DNA from: Streptomyces chattanoogensis
Lineage (GTDB): Bacteria; Actinomycetota; Actinomycetes; Streptomycetales; Streptomycetaceae
Assembly: GCF_001294335.1 (NCBI RefSeq)
Contig: NZ_LGKG01000134.1
Coordinates: 1 to 64,000, forward strand
Reading direction: 5' to 3'
DNA length: 64,000 bases
Positions within the stretch are counted from its first letter, which is position 1, and each line of letters starts with the position of its first letter. Made by a program: the position numbers and the translations under genes. The notes under the pieces were generated by a model. That model worked only from the letters and a program-made list of their open reading frames with translations, did not search any database and was not told where the DNA came from. Of the stretch, positions 8,995 to 16,806 are shown piece by piece.

Positions 8995-9168
8995 TGTCAG
9001 CCTCCGATCAGCGGCGTGGGCGGGCTGATTCACGGTGGCAGGAGGGGGCGCGGGTGTCACGGGGTGGTGACGGGGCACCGCCGAACTCCGGCCAGCACCC
9101 GGCCGCCTGATGGCCCGGGGCAGGGGCCGTCCGGGGCCGCTGCCCGGCCGCCGTGGTCGAATTCCTGT

Positions 9169-10452
9169 ATGAGCGACAGCGACCATTCCCGCCCCGTCAT
9201 CCCCCGCCCCGTCCTGGACTCCGTCCTGGCCCCGCTCGACGACACCCGCCTCGCGGACCTGGTGGCGCTCTACGAAGACCTGCACCGCCACCCCGAACTC
9301 GGCTTCCAGGAAACCCGTACGGCCGCCGAGGCGGCACGGCGGCTGACCGCGTACGGCTATGACGTCACCACCGGCATCGGCGTCACCGGCGTCACCGGTG
9401 TGCTGCGCAACGGCCCCGGCCCGGTCGTCCTGCTGCGCGCCGACATGGACGCCCTGCCCGTCACCGAACACTCCGGCCTCGCCTACGCCTCCCGCACGCC
9501 CGGCCGGATGCACGCCTGCGGCCACGACGTGCACGTCACCTGTCTGCTGGGCGCCGCCGAACTACTCGCGGCGGCACGGGACCGGTGGTCCGGCACGCTG
9601 GTCGTCCTCTTCCAGCCCGCCGAGGAGGTCGGCAACGGCGCCCGCGCCATGCTGGACGACGGCCTCTACAGCAAGGGCCTGGTACCCGTCCCCGATGTGG
9701 TGCTGGCCCAGCATGTCGCCCCGTTCGGCGCCGGGCTGATCGCGTACTGCCCCGGCGCCTGTATGGCCGCCGCCGACAGCCTGGAGATCACCTTCCACGG
9801 CACCGGCGGCCACGGCTCGCGCCCCGAGACCACCGTCGACCCCATCCTGATGGCCGCGTCCTTCGTCCAGCGGGTGCAGTCCGTGGTGGCCCGCGAGGTC
9901 GCCCCCAGGGAACAGGCCGTCGTCAGCGTCGGCTCCTTCCACGCCGGCGACTCCGCGAACGTCATCCCCGACCAGGCCGTCGTACGGCTCAGCGTCCGCA
10001 GCTTCGACGAGACCGTACGCACCCGGGTCCTGGCCGCCGTCGACCGCATCGCGCGCGCCGAGGCCACCGCCTCCGGCGCCGACCGCGCCCCGGAGACGAA
10101 GATCCTCGACTCCTTCCCGGTCACCGTCAACGACACCCGGACCCTGCGCCAGGTCAACGCGGAGTTCACCCAACTCTTCGGCGAACAGCGGCTGTTCGCC
10201 TACGACCCGGCCGCGGGCAGCGAGGACGCCGGCCTCCTGGCGACCGCCGCCGAGGCGCCGCTCTACTACTGGTGGCTGGGCGGCTGGGACCCGGACGAGT
10301 TCCGTACGGCCTTCGCGGCGGGGCGGCTGGCGCAGGACATCCCCTCCAACCACTCACCGCACTTCGTGCCGGTGGTGCGGCCGACGCTGACCATGGGGGT
10401 ACAGGCGCTGACGGCGGCGGCCCTGAACCGGCTGGCGGCGCCCGCCCGTTGA
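9169..10452 (+). CDS. M20 family amidohydrolase (IAA-amino acid hydrolase / N-acyl amino acid type)
   Basis: A 427-residue protein starting at ATG 9169. YEDLHRHPELGFQETRTA, RADMDALPVTEHSGL, HACGHDVHVTCLLGAAELL and FQPAEEVGNGARAML carry the di-metal ligands and catalytic Glu of M20D amidohydrolases. The dimerisation domain begins near GTGGHGSRPETTVDPI, and NHSPHFVPVVRPTLTMGVQAL closes the active site. It should cleave N-acyl or N-carbamoyl amino acids in the cytoplasm; the substrate is unknown. Its stop codon lies inside the TTGAC nonamer repeat that precedes the MerR-PP2C gene. Confidence 0.9.
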   Translation: MSDSDHSRPVIPRPVLDSVLAPLDDTRLADLVALYEDLHRHPELGFQETRTAAEAARRLTAYGYDVTTGIGVTGVTGVLRNGPGPVVLLRADMDALPVTEHSGLAYASRTPGRMHACGHDVHVTCLLGAAELLAAARDRWSGTLVVLFQPAEEVGNGARAMLDDGLYSKGLVPVPDVVLAQHVAPFGAGLIAYCPGACMAAADSLEITFHGTGGHGSRPETTVDPILMAASFVQRVQSVVAREVAPREQAVVSVGSFHAGDSANVIPDQAVVRLSVRSFDETVRTRVLAAVDRIARAEATASGADRAPETKILDSFPVTVNDTRTLRQVNAEFTQLFGEQRLFAYDPAAGSEDAGLLATAAEAPLYYWWLGGWDPDEFRTAFAAGRLAQDIPSNHSPHFVPVVRPTLTMGVQALTAAALNRLAAPAR

Positions 10453-10493
10453 CGTCATTGACCTCATTGACGTCATTGACCTCGTTGACCTTG
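10449..10493 (+). repeat. Five 9-bp TTGAC tandem units
   Basis: Five nonamers in exact register: TTGACGTCA, TTGACCTCA, TTGACGTCA, TTGACCTCG, TTGACCTTG. The array overlaps the amidohydrolase stop codon and ends 65 bp before the MerR-PP2C start. Each unit contains a TTGAC, the core of a -35 hexamer, and TGACGTCA is itself palindromic. It could be an operator array for the MerR domain, or only a slipped repeat. Confidence 0.75.
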
Positions 10494-10558
10494 TCCCTGG
10501 GGGAAGCCCCAGCATCGGCCGTACCGGGCGACGGGCCCGGTACGAGGAGGGCATACGG

Positions 10559-11635
10559 ATGAACGGTGACCGGGGCAGTGAGCTGCTGACCATCGGGGCG
10601 TTCGCCCGCGCGTCCCGGCTCTCGCCGAAGGCGCTGCGGCTCTACGACGACCTCGGCCTGCTGACCCCGGCCCATGTCGACCCGTACAACGGCTACCGCC
10701 GCTACGCCCCGGCCCAGCTGGAGCGCGCCCGGCTGGTCGCCTGGCTCAGGCGGCTCGGCATGCCGCTGGCCCGCATCCGCGAGGTGTGCGAGCTGGCGCC
10801 CGGCCCGGCGGCCGATGCGGTCGCCGCGTACTGGGCGCAGGTCGAGACCGACACCGCCGCCCGACGGGACCTGGCCGCCTTCCTCGTCGACCAGCTGAAG
10901 AGGAAGGACCACACCACGATGACGACACCGGACATCCACCTCACCCTGCGCTTCGCCGCCCGCACCGACCGGGGACTCTTCCGCCCGGCCCACCAGGATG
11001 CGGCGTACGCCGGCCCGCGGCTGCTCGCCGTGGCCGATGGCTACGGCGAGCTGGGCGACCGCGCCGCGACCGCCGCGATCGACGCGCTGAAACCCCTGGA
11101 GCACCTCGATCTCACCGCCGTCGACCTGCTCACCGCCCTGGAAGAGGCGGCCCGGCGCGCCAACCGGGCGGCCCCGGCGCCGGACGGGGCGTCGGGCTGC
11201 ACACTGACCGCGCTGCTCCGCTCCGGCTCCCGGCTGGGCCTGCTGCACGTCGGGGACTCCCGCGCGTACGTCCTGCGCGACTCCGGTCTCTTCCGCGTCA
11301 CCCACGACCACAGCGTGGTGCAGTCCCTGATCGACGAGGGCCGGCTCACCCCGGAGGAGGCCCCCACGCACCCCGACCGGGCGCTGCTCCTCCGCGCGCT
11401 GGGCGGCGGCCCGGAGGTCGCCCCCGACCTGCACCTGCTGGAGGCCCGGCCGGGCGAGCGCTATCTCCTGTGCACCGACGGCCTGTCGGGGGTCGTCCCG
11501 GCCGGGGCGATGCGTGACGCCCTGGCGGCGGCGGCCGATCCCGAAGAGGCGGTACGGCAGCTGATCGCCCTGGCCCACGAGGCGGGGGCACCGGACAACG
11601 TGGGGTGTGCGGTGGGGGAGGCGGTGGCCGCGTAG
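10559..11635 (+). CDS. MerR-family DNA-binding domain fused to a PP2C-type phosphatase domain
   Basis: A 358-residue protein starting at ATG 10559, with GAGGAGG eight bases upstream. Residues 9-80 are a MerR helix-turn-helix (LLTIGAFARASRLSPKALRL, then NGYRRYAPAQLERARLV). After a short coiled linker, residues 122-358 are a PP2C/PPM serine-threonine phosphatase domain: the NQD motif is present as HQDA, VADGYGE replaces the usual DGMGG, HVGDSRAYVLRD and LLCTDGLSGVV follow, and APDNVGCAV supplies the last metal-binding Asp. The metal-coordinating Asps are kept, so activity is plausible, although the GG is lost. It probably couples DNA binding to Ser/Thr dephosphorylation. Confidence 0.85.
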   Translation: MNGDRGSELLTIGAFARASRLSPKALRLYDDLGLLTPAHVDPYNGYRRYAPAQLERARLVAWLRRLGMPLARIREVCELAPGPAADAVAAYWAQVETDTAARRDLAAFLVDQLKRKDHTTMTTPDIHLTLRFAARTDRGLFRPAHQDAAYAGPRLLAVADGYGELGDRAATAAIDALKPLEHLDLTAVDLLTALEEAARRANRAAPAPDGASGCTLTALLRSGSRLGLLHVGDSRAYVLRDSGLFRVTHDHSVVQSLIDEGRLTPEEAPTHPDRALLLRALGGGPEVAPDLHLLEARPGERYLLCTDGLSGVVPAGAMRDALAAAADPEEAVRQLIALAHEAGAPDNVGCAVGEAVAA

Positions 11636-11652
11636 ACCGCCCGTACGAGGAA

Positions 11653-11681
11653 GGGGGCGCGGCTCTCGGAGCCGCGCCCCC
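11653..11681. terminator. Bidirectional hairpin terminator
   Basis: A 13-bp perfect stem (GGGGGCGCGGCTC / GAGCCGCGCCCCC) with a 3-nt loop, between the convergent MerR-PP2C gene and the trypsin-like protease gene. Confidence 0.85.
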
Positions 11682-11705
11682 GGGCATTCCGGCGTGCCCG
11701 CCGGA

Positions 11706-12584
11706 TCAGCCGATGGTCTTGGCCACCCAGTCCTTGAAGGAGTGGATCTCGGTGTAGACGTCCGGCGTCTCGCCGCAGACGTGGCCGACGCCTCGGCTGT
11801 CGACGCCGACTATCTGCCAGCGGCCGTTGACCTTCTTCAGCAGCGGGGAACCGGAGTCACCGCCGCACGGGCCGAACTTCCCCGTGGGGTTGTCGGCGCA
11901 GACATCGCCCTTGTGGATGCCCCAGGAGTCGTCACCGTCCGGGCCCTTGACGCACTTGGGCGTGTTGGCCGGGATGGTCTTGGTGTCGAGCTGCCGGAGG
12001 GCTTTGGGAAGCTTGTCCTGGCCCTTGTCGCCGGGCTTGGTGTAGCCCCAGCCGATCTCCCGGACCGCGGTCCCGGCCTTGGTCGCCGAGGGCGCCATCG
12101 CGACCGGTGCCTGTGTGACCTTCTTGCTCAGGTGGAGCAGTGCGAGGTCGCTGCCGGAGCTGCGGTCGTCCGAGGCGACGCTGCCGGGGTGCGCGAAGAC
12201 CTCCTTGACGCCGACGACCGTGCCGCCGGCGGTCCGGTCCTTGGAGCCGATGCGGACCGTGAACTCCTTGGCCGGGATGGTCTCGGTCTTCCCGTCCTTG
12301 CCCGGCTTGGTGACGCAGTGCGCAGCGGTGACGACCCAGTCGCCCCGGATCAGCCCGCCGCCGCAGGTGAAGTTCTTCGGGTTGCCCCAGCCGCCGTGGA
12401 TGGCGGCCATGAAGGAGTAAGTCGGCGCCGCGCCGCCGCCGATGATGCTCGGTGCGCCGTGGCCGGGGTCCGGGGCCGGGGTGGCGCTTGCCGTCCCCGT
12501 ACCCGCCATCGCTCCGACGAGAACGGTGGCGGCCACCGCGGCCGGTGCGTAGCCGGCCCGCTTGATGGTGCTCTTTAACGTCAT
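11706..12584 (-). CDS. Secreted trypsin-like serine protease (S1), with a TTA codon
   Basis: A 292-residue preproprotein starting at ATG 12584 (GTG 12596 also possible). The signal peptide is basic then hydrophobic and ends TGTASAT. The mature chain starts near IIGGGAAPTYSFMAAI. The catalytic triad is His in VVTAAHC, Asp in SGSDLALLHLS and Ser in GPCGGDSGSPLLKK; the Asp before the GDSG region is replaced by PCG, so primary specificity is uncertain. Codon 3 is TTA, the only Leu codon read by the bldA tRNA, so translation should wait for late growth, as for other Streptomyces extracellular proteases. It acts outside the cell. Confidence 0.9.
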   Translation of the reverse strand: MTLKSTIKRAGYAPAAVAATVLVGAMAGTGTASATPAPDPGHGAPSIIGGGAAPTYSFMAAIHGGWGNPKNFTCGGGLIRGDWVVTAAHCVTKPGKDGKTETIPAKEFTVRIGSKDRTAGGTVVGVKEVFAHPGSVASDDRSSGSDLALLHLSKKVTQAPVAMAPSATKAGTAVREIGWGYTKPGDKGQDKLPKALRQLDTKTIPANTPKCVKGPDGDDSWGIHKGDVCADNPTGKFGPCGGDSGSPLLKKVNGRWQIVGVDSRGVGHVCGETPDVYTEIHSFKDWVAKTIG

Positions 12585-12723
12585 ACCGCGCTTCACGTGT
12601 GAACTGCCCCTATCTTCCGAGCATTCTTCGAGCGTATGTTCGATTATGCGACCGTGGTGCACCGCATGGGTCATGTTTCGCCACATGGGCGGCAAGTGGC
12701 TTGGGTGGTCGCAGAGTTCATGA

Positions 12724-12751
12724 CCGTGGCTGCCCGGCACAGCAGCCACGG
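12724..12751. promoter_or_regulatory. 10-bp inverted repeat upstream of the protease gene
   Basis: CCGTGGCTGC (12724-12733) and GCAGCCACGG (12742-12751) are a perfect inverted repeat with an 8-nt spacer, about 140 bp upstream of the protease start. It could be an operator or a hairpin. The remaining upstream region (12585-12873) shows no gene. Confidence 0.5.
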
Positions 12752-12873
12752 CAGTCACAACAGTCCCAGGAGCCCCGGGAGTTGGGGTATCCGTTGTCGT
12801 ACTCAGATGCCGGACTGAGTAGTCGTACTCAGCCGACGTGCTCAGCCCGAGGGGGGCGGTCCCGCCCGGTGGC

Positions 12874-13116
12874 CTACGTCGTGGGAGGAGCGCCGTCCGC
12901 CGCCGCGTTGGTCAGGTAGGCGGTGAAGGACTGGAATCCCTTCATCTCAAAGCGCCTGTCCCCGGTGAGCCCGGCGTGTGCGAGGCATCACCCCTGCGCT
13001 TCATCGGCAGACCCGGTATCGGCACAGCATTCCCCGCAGTCCAGGCACTCACCGACGAACCGCGCCTCCGCATCGGCCGCCAGCGTCCACTCGGCGAACC
13101 GGTAACGCGCCCTCAC
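12874..13116 (-). pseudogene. DUF7848-like small protein with an internal stop
   Basis: The frame starts at GTG 13116 after GGAGGGG and reads VRARYRFAEWTLAADAEARF, then GECLDCGECCADTG, SADEAQG, stop (TGA), then CLAHAGLTGDRRFEMKGFQS and FTAYLTNAAADGAPPTT to the stop at 12874. The two halves form a continuous 80-codon Cys-rich protein of a type common in Streptomyces. The in-frame TGA sits where Trp (TGG) would fit. Its GTG overlaps the TGA of the upstream small gene (GTGA), typical of a coupled operon. The family name is from memory; a nonsense mutation is the simplest reading. Confidence 0.6.
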
Positions 13117-13375
13117 GCCATCCCCTCCCGACCCCGATCGTCCGGGGCATCGCCGCCGACCGTCGCCTGCGTCGCCTGTACGGCATCGATGCACTCGGCG
13201 AGACCCGCAGCATTTCCGCCAGCTCCTCCTCGGTCAGGTCATCCATCCAGGCGGTACGGGCCTTGAGATCCGCCCGCATCCGGTCGAGCTGCCGGTACAG
13301 CTCCCGGTGCCTGACATGCCGGTTCCACGCTTCCTCGGCCCACCAGCGCAGGCGGGGCCAGACGGCCGCGCTCAT
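13113..13375 (-). pseudogene. Small hypothetical protein, apparently frameshifted
   Basis: It starts at ATG 13375: MSAAVWPRLRWWAEEAWNRH, then an amphipathic, charged helix (ELYRQLDRMRADLKARTAWM, DDLTEEELAEMLR). After AEMLR the starting frame turns into Arg-rich nonsense, while the +1-base frame continues GLAECIDAVQATQATVGG and DAPDDRGREGMA to a TGA that overlaps the next gene's GTG by four bases. A one-base loss in a G run near 13206-13210 explains this. Family not recognised. Confidence 0.55.
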
Positions 13376-13409
13376 CGCCGTGCCCCCTTCACCGTGCGCG
13401 CCTCGGTCG

Positions 13410-13673
13410 TCATTGCCCCTCCCGCTTCGGGTGGGAATGGCTGCGCATCTCGATGTTGCTGTCGATCACCGTTGCTTTGTCGCCGAGGGCGTGCGCCGCC
13501 GCGCGCTGCCGGGCCAGGGCGGCGCATACGTCGCACCCGGCAACCGGCTCGGGCTCCGGCACGGGGAAGGGGTCTTTGAGATGGACGGCGCGGCAGTTAC
13601 GGGGCAGCAGTGCACCACCTCCATGCCATGGATCCAGCGCGGTCCAGCGTCGACCCCGTGCACCGCGAGCCAC
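13410..13673 (-). CDS. Small conserved hypothetical protein, start uncertain
   Basis: The C-terminal 55 residues (RAVHLKDPFPVPEPEPVAGC, DVCAALARQRAAAHALGDKA, TVIDSNIEMRSHSHP) resemble a small Cys-pair protein found widely in Streptomyces next to DUF5919-type regulators. The frame opens at ATG 13673, but the first 30 residues overlap the upstream gene in another frame and look unlike protein, so the true start may be lost or be non-canonical. It is probably the second gene of the minus-strand string 13924-12874. Confidence 0.45.
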   Translation of the reverse strand: MARGARGRRWTALDPWHGGGALLPRNCRAVHLKDPFPVPEPEPVAGCDVCAALARQRAAAHALGDKATVIDSNIEMRSHSHPKREGQ

Positions 13674-13924
13674 AGCGCCCGCCGCCTCCCGCGCTGCAAC
13701 CGCCGCTCCTGCCGCTCCTCGGGCGTGAGGACGTACGGGCGGATCAGGGCGACATCCTCACCACGCGGCAGCCTCGGCCGCCGGGCAGAGACGCGGGGAA
13801 GCATGGACGTCGGCGCGTCGGCGCACCCAACAGCCGGCGGTGCGCCGGCCGACCGGTGACGCCCTCGTGCGGGCAGTAACAGCCGCAACAACAGTTCGAA
13901 GATCCACGCGCTATGTTTGCGCAT
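13466..13924 (-). CDS. Conserved hypothetical protein with a TTA codon and an abnormal C-terminal extension
   Basis: It starts at ATG 13924 with GGAGG eight bases upstream: MRKHSAWIFELLLRLLLPAR, then RLPRGEDVALIRPYVLTPEE, RQERRLQRGRRRALWLAVHG and VDAGPRWIHGMEVV. As I recall them, homologues stop just after this point. Here the frame runs on for about 50 Ser/Pro-rich residues that overlap the next gene, suggesting a lost stop or frameshift. Codon 16 is TTA. It is divergent from the TTA-containing DUF5919-type regulator at 14100, with 175 bp between them. Function unknown. Confidence 0.6.
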   Translation of the reverse strand: MRKHSAWIFELLLRLLLPARGRHRSAGAPPAVGCADAPTSMLPRVSARRPRLPRGEDVALIRPYVLTPEERQERRLQRGRRRALWLAVHGVDAGPRWIHGMEVVHCCPVTAAPSISKTPSPCRSPSRLPGATYAPPWPGSARRRTPSATKQR

Positions 13925-14099
13925 GTCGTCAACCTCCATCGGGTTGAGGGCCACGCCCCCGGACCGTCGCCACGGTTGCGGGGGTCTTGTGTCAGGGCCA
14001 GGTTCACCGCCCGTGAGGGTCGTATAGCGCCGTTTCCCGGGACGTTCCGGCCCTCTGGGGCTACCGTCGAAGAACGCCCAGACGTCGCCAGGGGGGACC

Positions 14100-14858
14100 T
14101 TGAATACGGCCTTACGATCAGCTATGGAGACGGCCGGTCTTTCGCCCAGGAAGCTTGCGGTTCGCGTGGGGGTTTCCGGCAAGACCGTGGAACGGTGGAT
14201 CGCGGACGATGAGCTGATCCCACACGCGAGGAATCGGGAAGACGCCTCCAAAGCTTTGGGAGTTGAGGCAGAGATGTTGTGGCCGAAAGCCGTCAGAGAG
14301 CGGCTCAGGGCCGGTGGCGGCCGGGAGATCGTGGAGAGTTACGCGTACCGGTCTGCCTGTCCGTCCAGCGTCTGGGCCGAGCTGATCGCGGAGGCAAGAG
14401 ACGAGCTGTTCTTCGGCGGCTTCACGTCCTACTTCCTGTGGACTCAGGTGCCTGCCTTCCCCGAAACCCTGCGCCGTAAGGCCGAGCGCGGCTGCCGGAT
14501 CCGCTTCCTGCTTGGAGACCCCGCCGGGGATGTGGCACGTCAGCGTGAGGAGATCGAGGACGTCTCCCTGACGGTCTCCACGCGGATCAACACCACGCTC
14601 GAGCAGCTTGCGAGGTTGGGCCGGGCCGACGGCATCGAAGCCCGCTTCTCCGCACCGGCCGACGCCATGAATCACGTCTCGCTGTCGGTCTTCCGCTTCG
14701 ACGACGAAGCACTCGTCACCCCGCACCTGGCGACGACTGTCGGACATGACTCGCCGCTGATGCACTTGCGACGCCACAGCGACCGGGGGGTCTTCTCGCG
14801 GTTCGTGGCGCACTGCGATGAACTCTGGGAGCGGGGCGTCCCCGTACCGGAGGGATGA
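14100..14858 (+). CDS. XRE-type regulator with DUF5919-like effector domain, TTA codon
   Basis: A 252-residue protein starting at TTG 14100 just after GGGGGGA. The helix-turn-helix lies in residues 1-60 (AGLSPRKLAVRVGVSGKTVE, RWIADDELIP). The C-terminal domain (from about residue 80, ESYAYRSACPSSVWAELIAE) with ELFFGGFTSYFLW and GCRIRFLLGDP is the DUF5919 domain common in actinomycetes, which resembles phospholipase-D-like folds. Codon 5 is TTA, so it may be bldA-dependent. It is followed after 3 bp by a Nudix hydrolase, implying one operon. Confidence 0.78.
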   Translation: MNTALRSAMETAGLSPRKLAVRVGVSGKTVERWIADDELIPHARNREDASKALGVEAEMLWPKAVRERLRAGGGREIVESYAYRSACPSSVWAELIAEARDELFFGGFTSYFLWTQVPAFPETLRRKAERGCRIRFLLGDPAGDVARQREEIEDVSLTVSTRINTTLEQLARLGRADGIEARFSAPADAMNHVSLSVFRFDDEALVTPHLATTVGHDSPLMHLRRHSDRGVFSRFVAHCDELWERGVPVPEG

Positions 14859-14861
14859 GCA

Positions 14862-15332
14862 GTGGCACGGACCGAGTATGACGACGACCCCAACGCGCCG
14901 AAGCCAAACAGCCTGGTAGTCGCAGCCTCGGCCGTCGTTACGGATGACGAGGGGCGCATTCTGCTGCAGCGGCGGACTGACAATGACCTGTGGGCGCTTC
15001 CCGGTGGTGGAATGGACATGGCTGATTCCCTGCCAGGAGCGGCCGTGCGGGAGGTCAAGGAAGAGACGGGGCTGGACGTAGAGATCACGGGGCTTGTCGG
15101 CACGTACACGGACCCGCGTCACATCATCGCGTACAGCAACGGTGAGGTAAGGCGGCAATTCAACGTGTGCTTCACCGTGCGGATTGTCGGTGGCTCACTG
15201 GCGATCTCGGAGGAGTCCTCAGAACTGCGGTTCGTGGCTCGTAGCGAGATTGACGCGCTGCCCATGCACCACACACAGCGGCTGCGTATTCGGCACTTCC
15301 TGGATCACCACCCCACCCCATATCTGGGATAA
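14862..15332 (+). CDS. Nudix hydrolase
   Basis: A 156-residue protein starting at GTG 14862 with GGAGGG upstream. The Nudix box reads GGGMDMADSLPGAAVREVKE ETG (GX5EX7REUXEEXGU pattern; the sixth position is present as S-L-P-G-A). It should hydrolyse a nucleoside diphosphate linked to another group, using Mg2+. It sits between the DUF5919 regulator and two GntR/UTRA proteins, an arrangement seen repeatedly in Streptomyces. Substrate unknown. Confidence 0.85.
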   Translation: MARTEYDDDPNAPKPNSLVVAASAVVTDDEGRILLQRRTDNDLWALPGGGMDMADSLPGAAVREVKEETGLDVEITGLVGTYTDPRHIIAYSNGEVRRQFNVCFTVRIVGGSLAISEESSELRFVARSEIDALPMHHTQRLRIRHFLDHHPTPYLG

Positions 15333-15350
15333 GCCGCACAGGAGGGCGCC

Positions 15351-15893
15351 GTGAGCACCAGCGAGTGGGTCAGTACCTCGATGCCATATCTGACGCCCCG
15401 TGAGAAGGGTCAGCCCGACGCCTGGGGCGAGGAGGCTGCCGCCCGTGGTCGCCGGGGCAGGCAACGCATCGTTCATGCCGGGGAGGTCGCGGCACCGGCC
15501 GAGATCGCGGAACTGCTGGGGATCGCCGAGGGCGAGGACGTCGTCGTACGGCGTCGTGTGATGTATCTCGACGACGTGCCCTGCGAGTTGACCGACACCT
15601 ATTACCCGGTCCACATCGCACGAGGGACCCGTCTGGCCGGGACGGCCAAGATTCCCGGCGGTGCGGTCTCGCTCCTCGCCGAGCTGGGGCACACAGGCGT
15701 CCGGGTGCGGGAGGACGTGATCGCCCGGATGCCCAGCGACGAGGAACGTGAGGCCCTGCGGACCGGCACGGACGAACCGGTGCTCCAGCTGACACGGGTC
15801 ACGCTGGACGGTCACGACCGGCCGATCCAGGTCGAAAGGATGGCCATGCCCGGACACCTTCAGCGGCTGCGCTACGAGATCAGGATCGGATGA
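15351..15893 (+). CDS. UTRA ligand-binding domain protein lacking the GntR helix-turn-helix
   Basis: A 180-residue protein starting at GTG 15351. RIVHAGEVAAPAEIAELLGI, VVVRRRVMYLDDVPCELTDT and YYPVHIARGTRL are the UTRA effector domain of HutC-type GntR regulators. No winged helix is present upstream. The next gene, overlapping by ATGA, encodes a complete GntR with the same kind of UTRA domain. It may act as an effector-sensing partner or antagonist of that regulator. Whether it dimerises with it is inference. Confidence 0.78.
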   Translation: MSTSEWVSTSMPYLTPREKGQPDAWGEEAAARGRRGRQRIVHAGEVAAPAEIAELLGIAEGEDVVVRRRVMYLDDVPCELTDTYYPVHIARGTRLAGTAKIPGGAVSLLAELGHTGVRVREDVIARMPSDEEREALRTGTDEPVLQLTRVTLDGHDRPIQVERMAMPGHLQRLRYEIRIG

Positions 15894-16669
15894 CCGTGCC
15901 GAGAACCGAAGACGACGCGTACGACCGGCGGTCCCTGCACGAACGGATCGCCGCCGATCTGCGCGGCGAAATCATGAGCGGCGACCTGGCACCCGGCGCC
16001 AAACTGCCCTCCACGGCGCAGCTCAAGGCACGGTTCGACGCCTCCAACGCCACCGTGCAGAAGGCGCTCCAGCTCCTCAAGGACGAACGCCTCGTCGTGG
16101 GGCGCGCAGGAGCAGCGGTGACCGTCCGGGAACACCGGCAGCGGACCATGAGGCCCGCTTCCTTCATGTCACCGGCCGGTCCCGGTGAGCAGTACCGCTG
16201 GCTCACCGAGGCCGCGACGCACGGAGCGCGGGCACACAGTGAGCTGCTGGAGGTCGCGGAGGCCGTGCCGCCGAGTGATGTCGCGGACGCCCTGAAGCTC
16301 GCGGAAGGCGGCACGGCACTGCTCCGCCGGCAGATCCTCTGGATCGACAACGAACCGGTCGAGCTGGTCAAGTCCTTCTACCCACTGGACATCGCACGCG
16401 GCACCGCCATGACGAAACGGCACAGGATCAAGGGCGGTACGCCGGCCCTCCTGGCCGAACTGGGATACCCACCCAGACTCAGCGTCGATCGGGTCTCCGC
16501 CCGCGTACCCACTCAAGAGCAGTACGAGGCCCTGCACCTTCCCGGCAACCTGCCCGTGCTTCGGACCTTGCGCGTCGTCTACAGCGACCATGAACGGCCC
16601 ATTGAGGCCACCGTCATGGTCAAGGCAGGCCATCTCTATGAGCTCCAATACGAGTTCACGCCGGACTGA
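15890..16669 (+). CDS. GntR family (HutC/UTRA) transcriptional regulator
   Basis: A 259-residue protein starting at ATG 15890, overlapping the previous stop by ATGA. The N-terminal winged helix (RIAADLRGEIMSGDLAPGAK, LPSTAQLKARFDASNATVQK) is followed by a UTRA domain (VADALKLAEGGTALLRRQIL to YELQYEFTPD). It is the last gene of the 14100-16669 operon. Ligand and targets are unknown, although the operon's own promoter region at 13925-14099 is a candidate. Confidence 0.85.
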   Translation: MTVPRTEDDAYDRRSLHERIAADLRGEIMSGDLAPGAKLPSTAQLKARFDASNATVQKALQLLKDERLVVGRAGAAVTVREHRQRTMRPASFMSPAGPGEQYRWLTEAATHGARAHSELLEVAEAVPPSDVADALKLAEGGTALLRRQILWIDNEPVELVKSFYPLDIARGTAMTKRHRIKGGTPALLAELGYPPRLSVDRVSARVPTQEQYEALHLPGNLPVLRTLRVVYSDHERPIEATVMVKAGHLYELQYEFTPD

Positions 16670-16675
16670 AGCCGT

Positions 16676-16806
16676 CGACAGGAAGATGCTGGGGCTCCTG
16701 ATTCTTGACGCGCGTCGTAGCGACGCGCGGGGCGGGCGCGGAAAGGCGTCGAGCCCGCCACCGCAAAGCAGGTGGGAATCTCCCGGCTTCAGCCGGGAGA
16801 GCGATT
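16676..16806 (+). mobile_element. Relic right end resembling an IS605-type TnpB/omega-RNA end
   Basis: From about 16676 the DNA contains a GCGCGTCG-TAG-CGACGCGC hairpin (16710-16728), then CCGCAAAGCAGGTGGGAATC (from 16761), a CTCCCGGC-TTCA-GCCGGGAG hairpin (16780-16799) and the end GAGCGATTCAAG. The phrase GGTGGGAATC plus a stem-loop with TTCA and a terminal TTCAA matches, from memory, the 3' end of IS200/IS605-family tnpB elements, where the RNA guide scaffold is made. No tnpB or tnpA is present. The same hairpin would serve as terminator between the convergent GntR and SQR genes. Confidence 0.45.
16780..16799. terminator. Hairpin between convergent genes
   Basis: An 8-bp GC stem CTCCCGGC / GCCGGGAG with loop TTCA, seven bases past the sulfide:quinone reductase stop. 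It can end transcripts from both sides. Confidence 0.65.
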
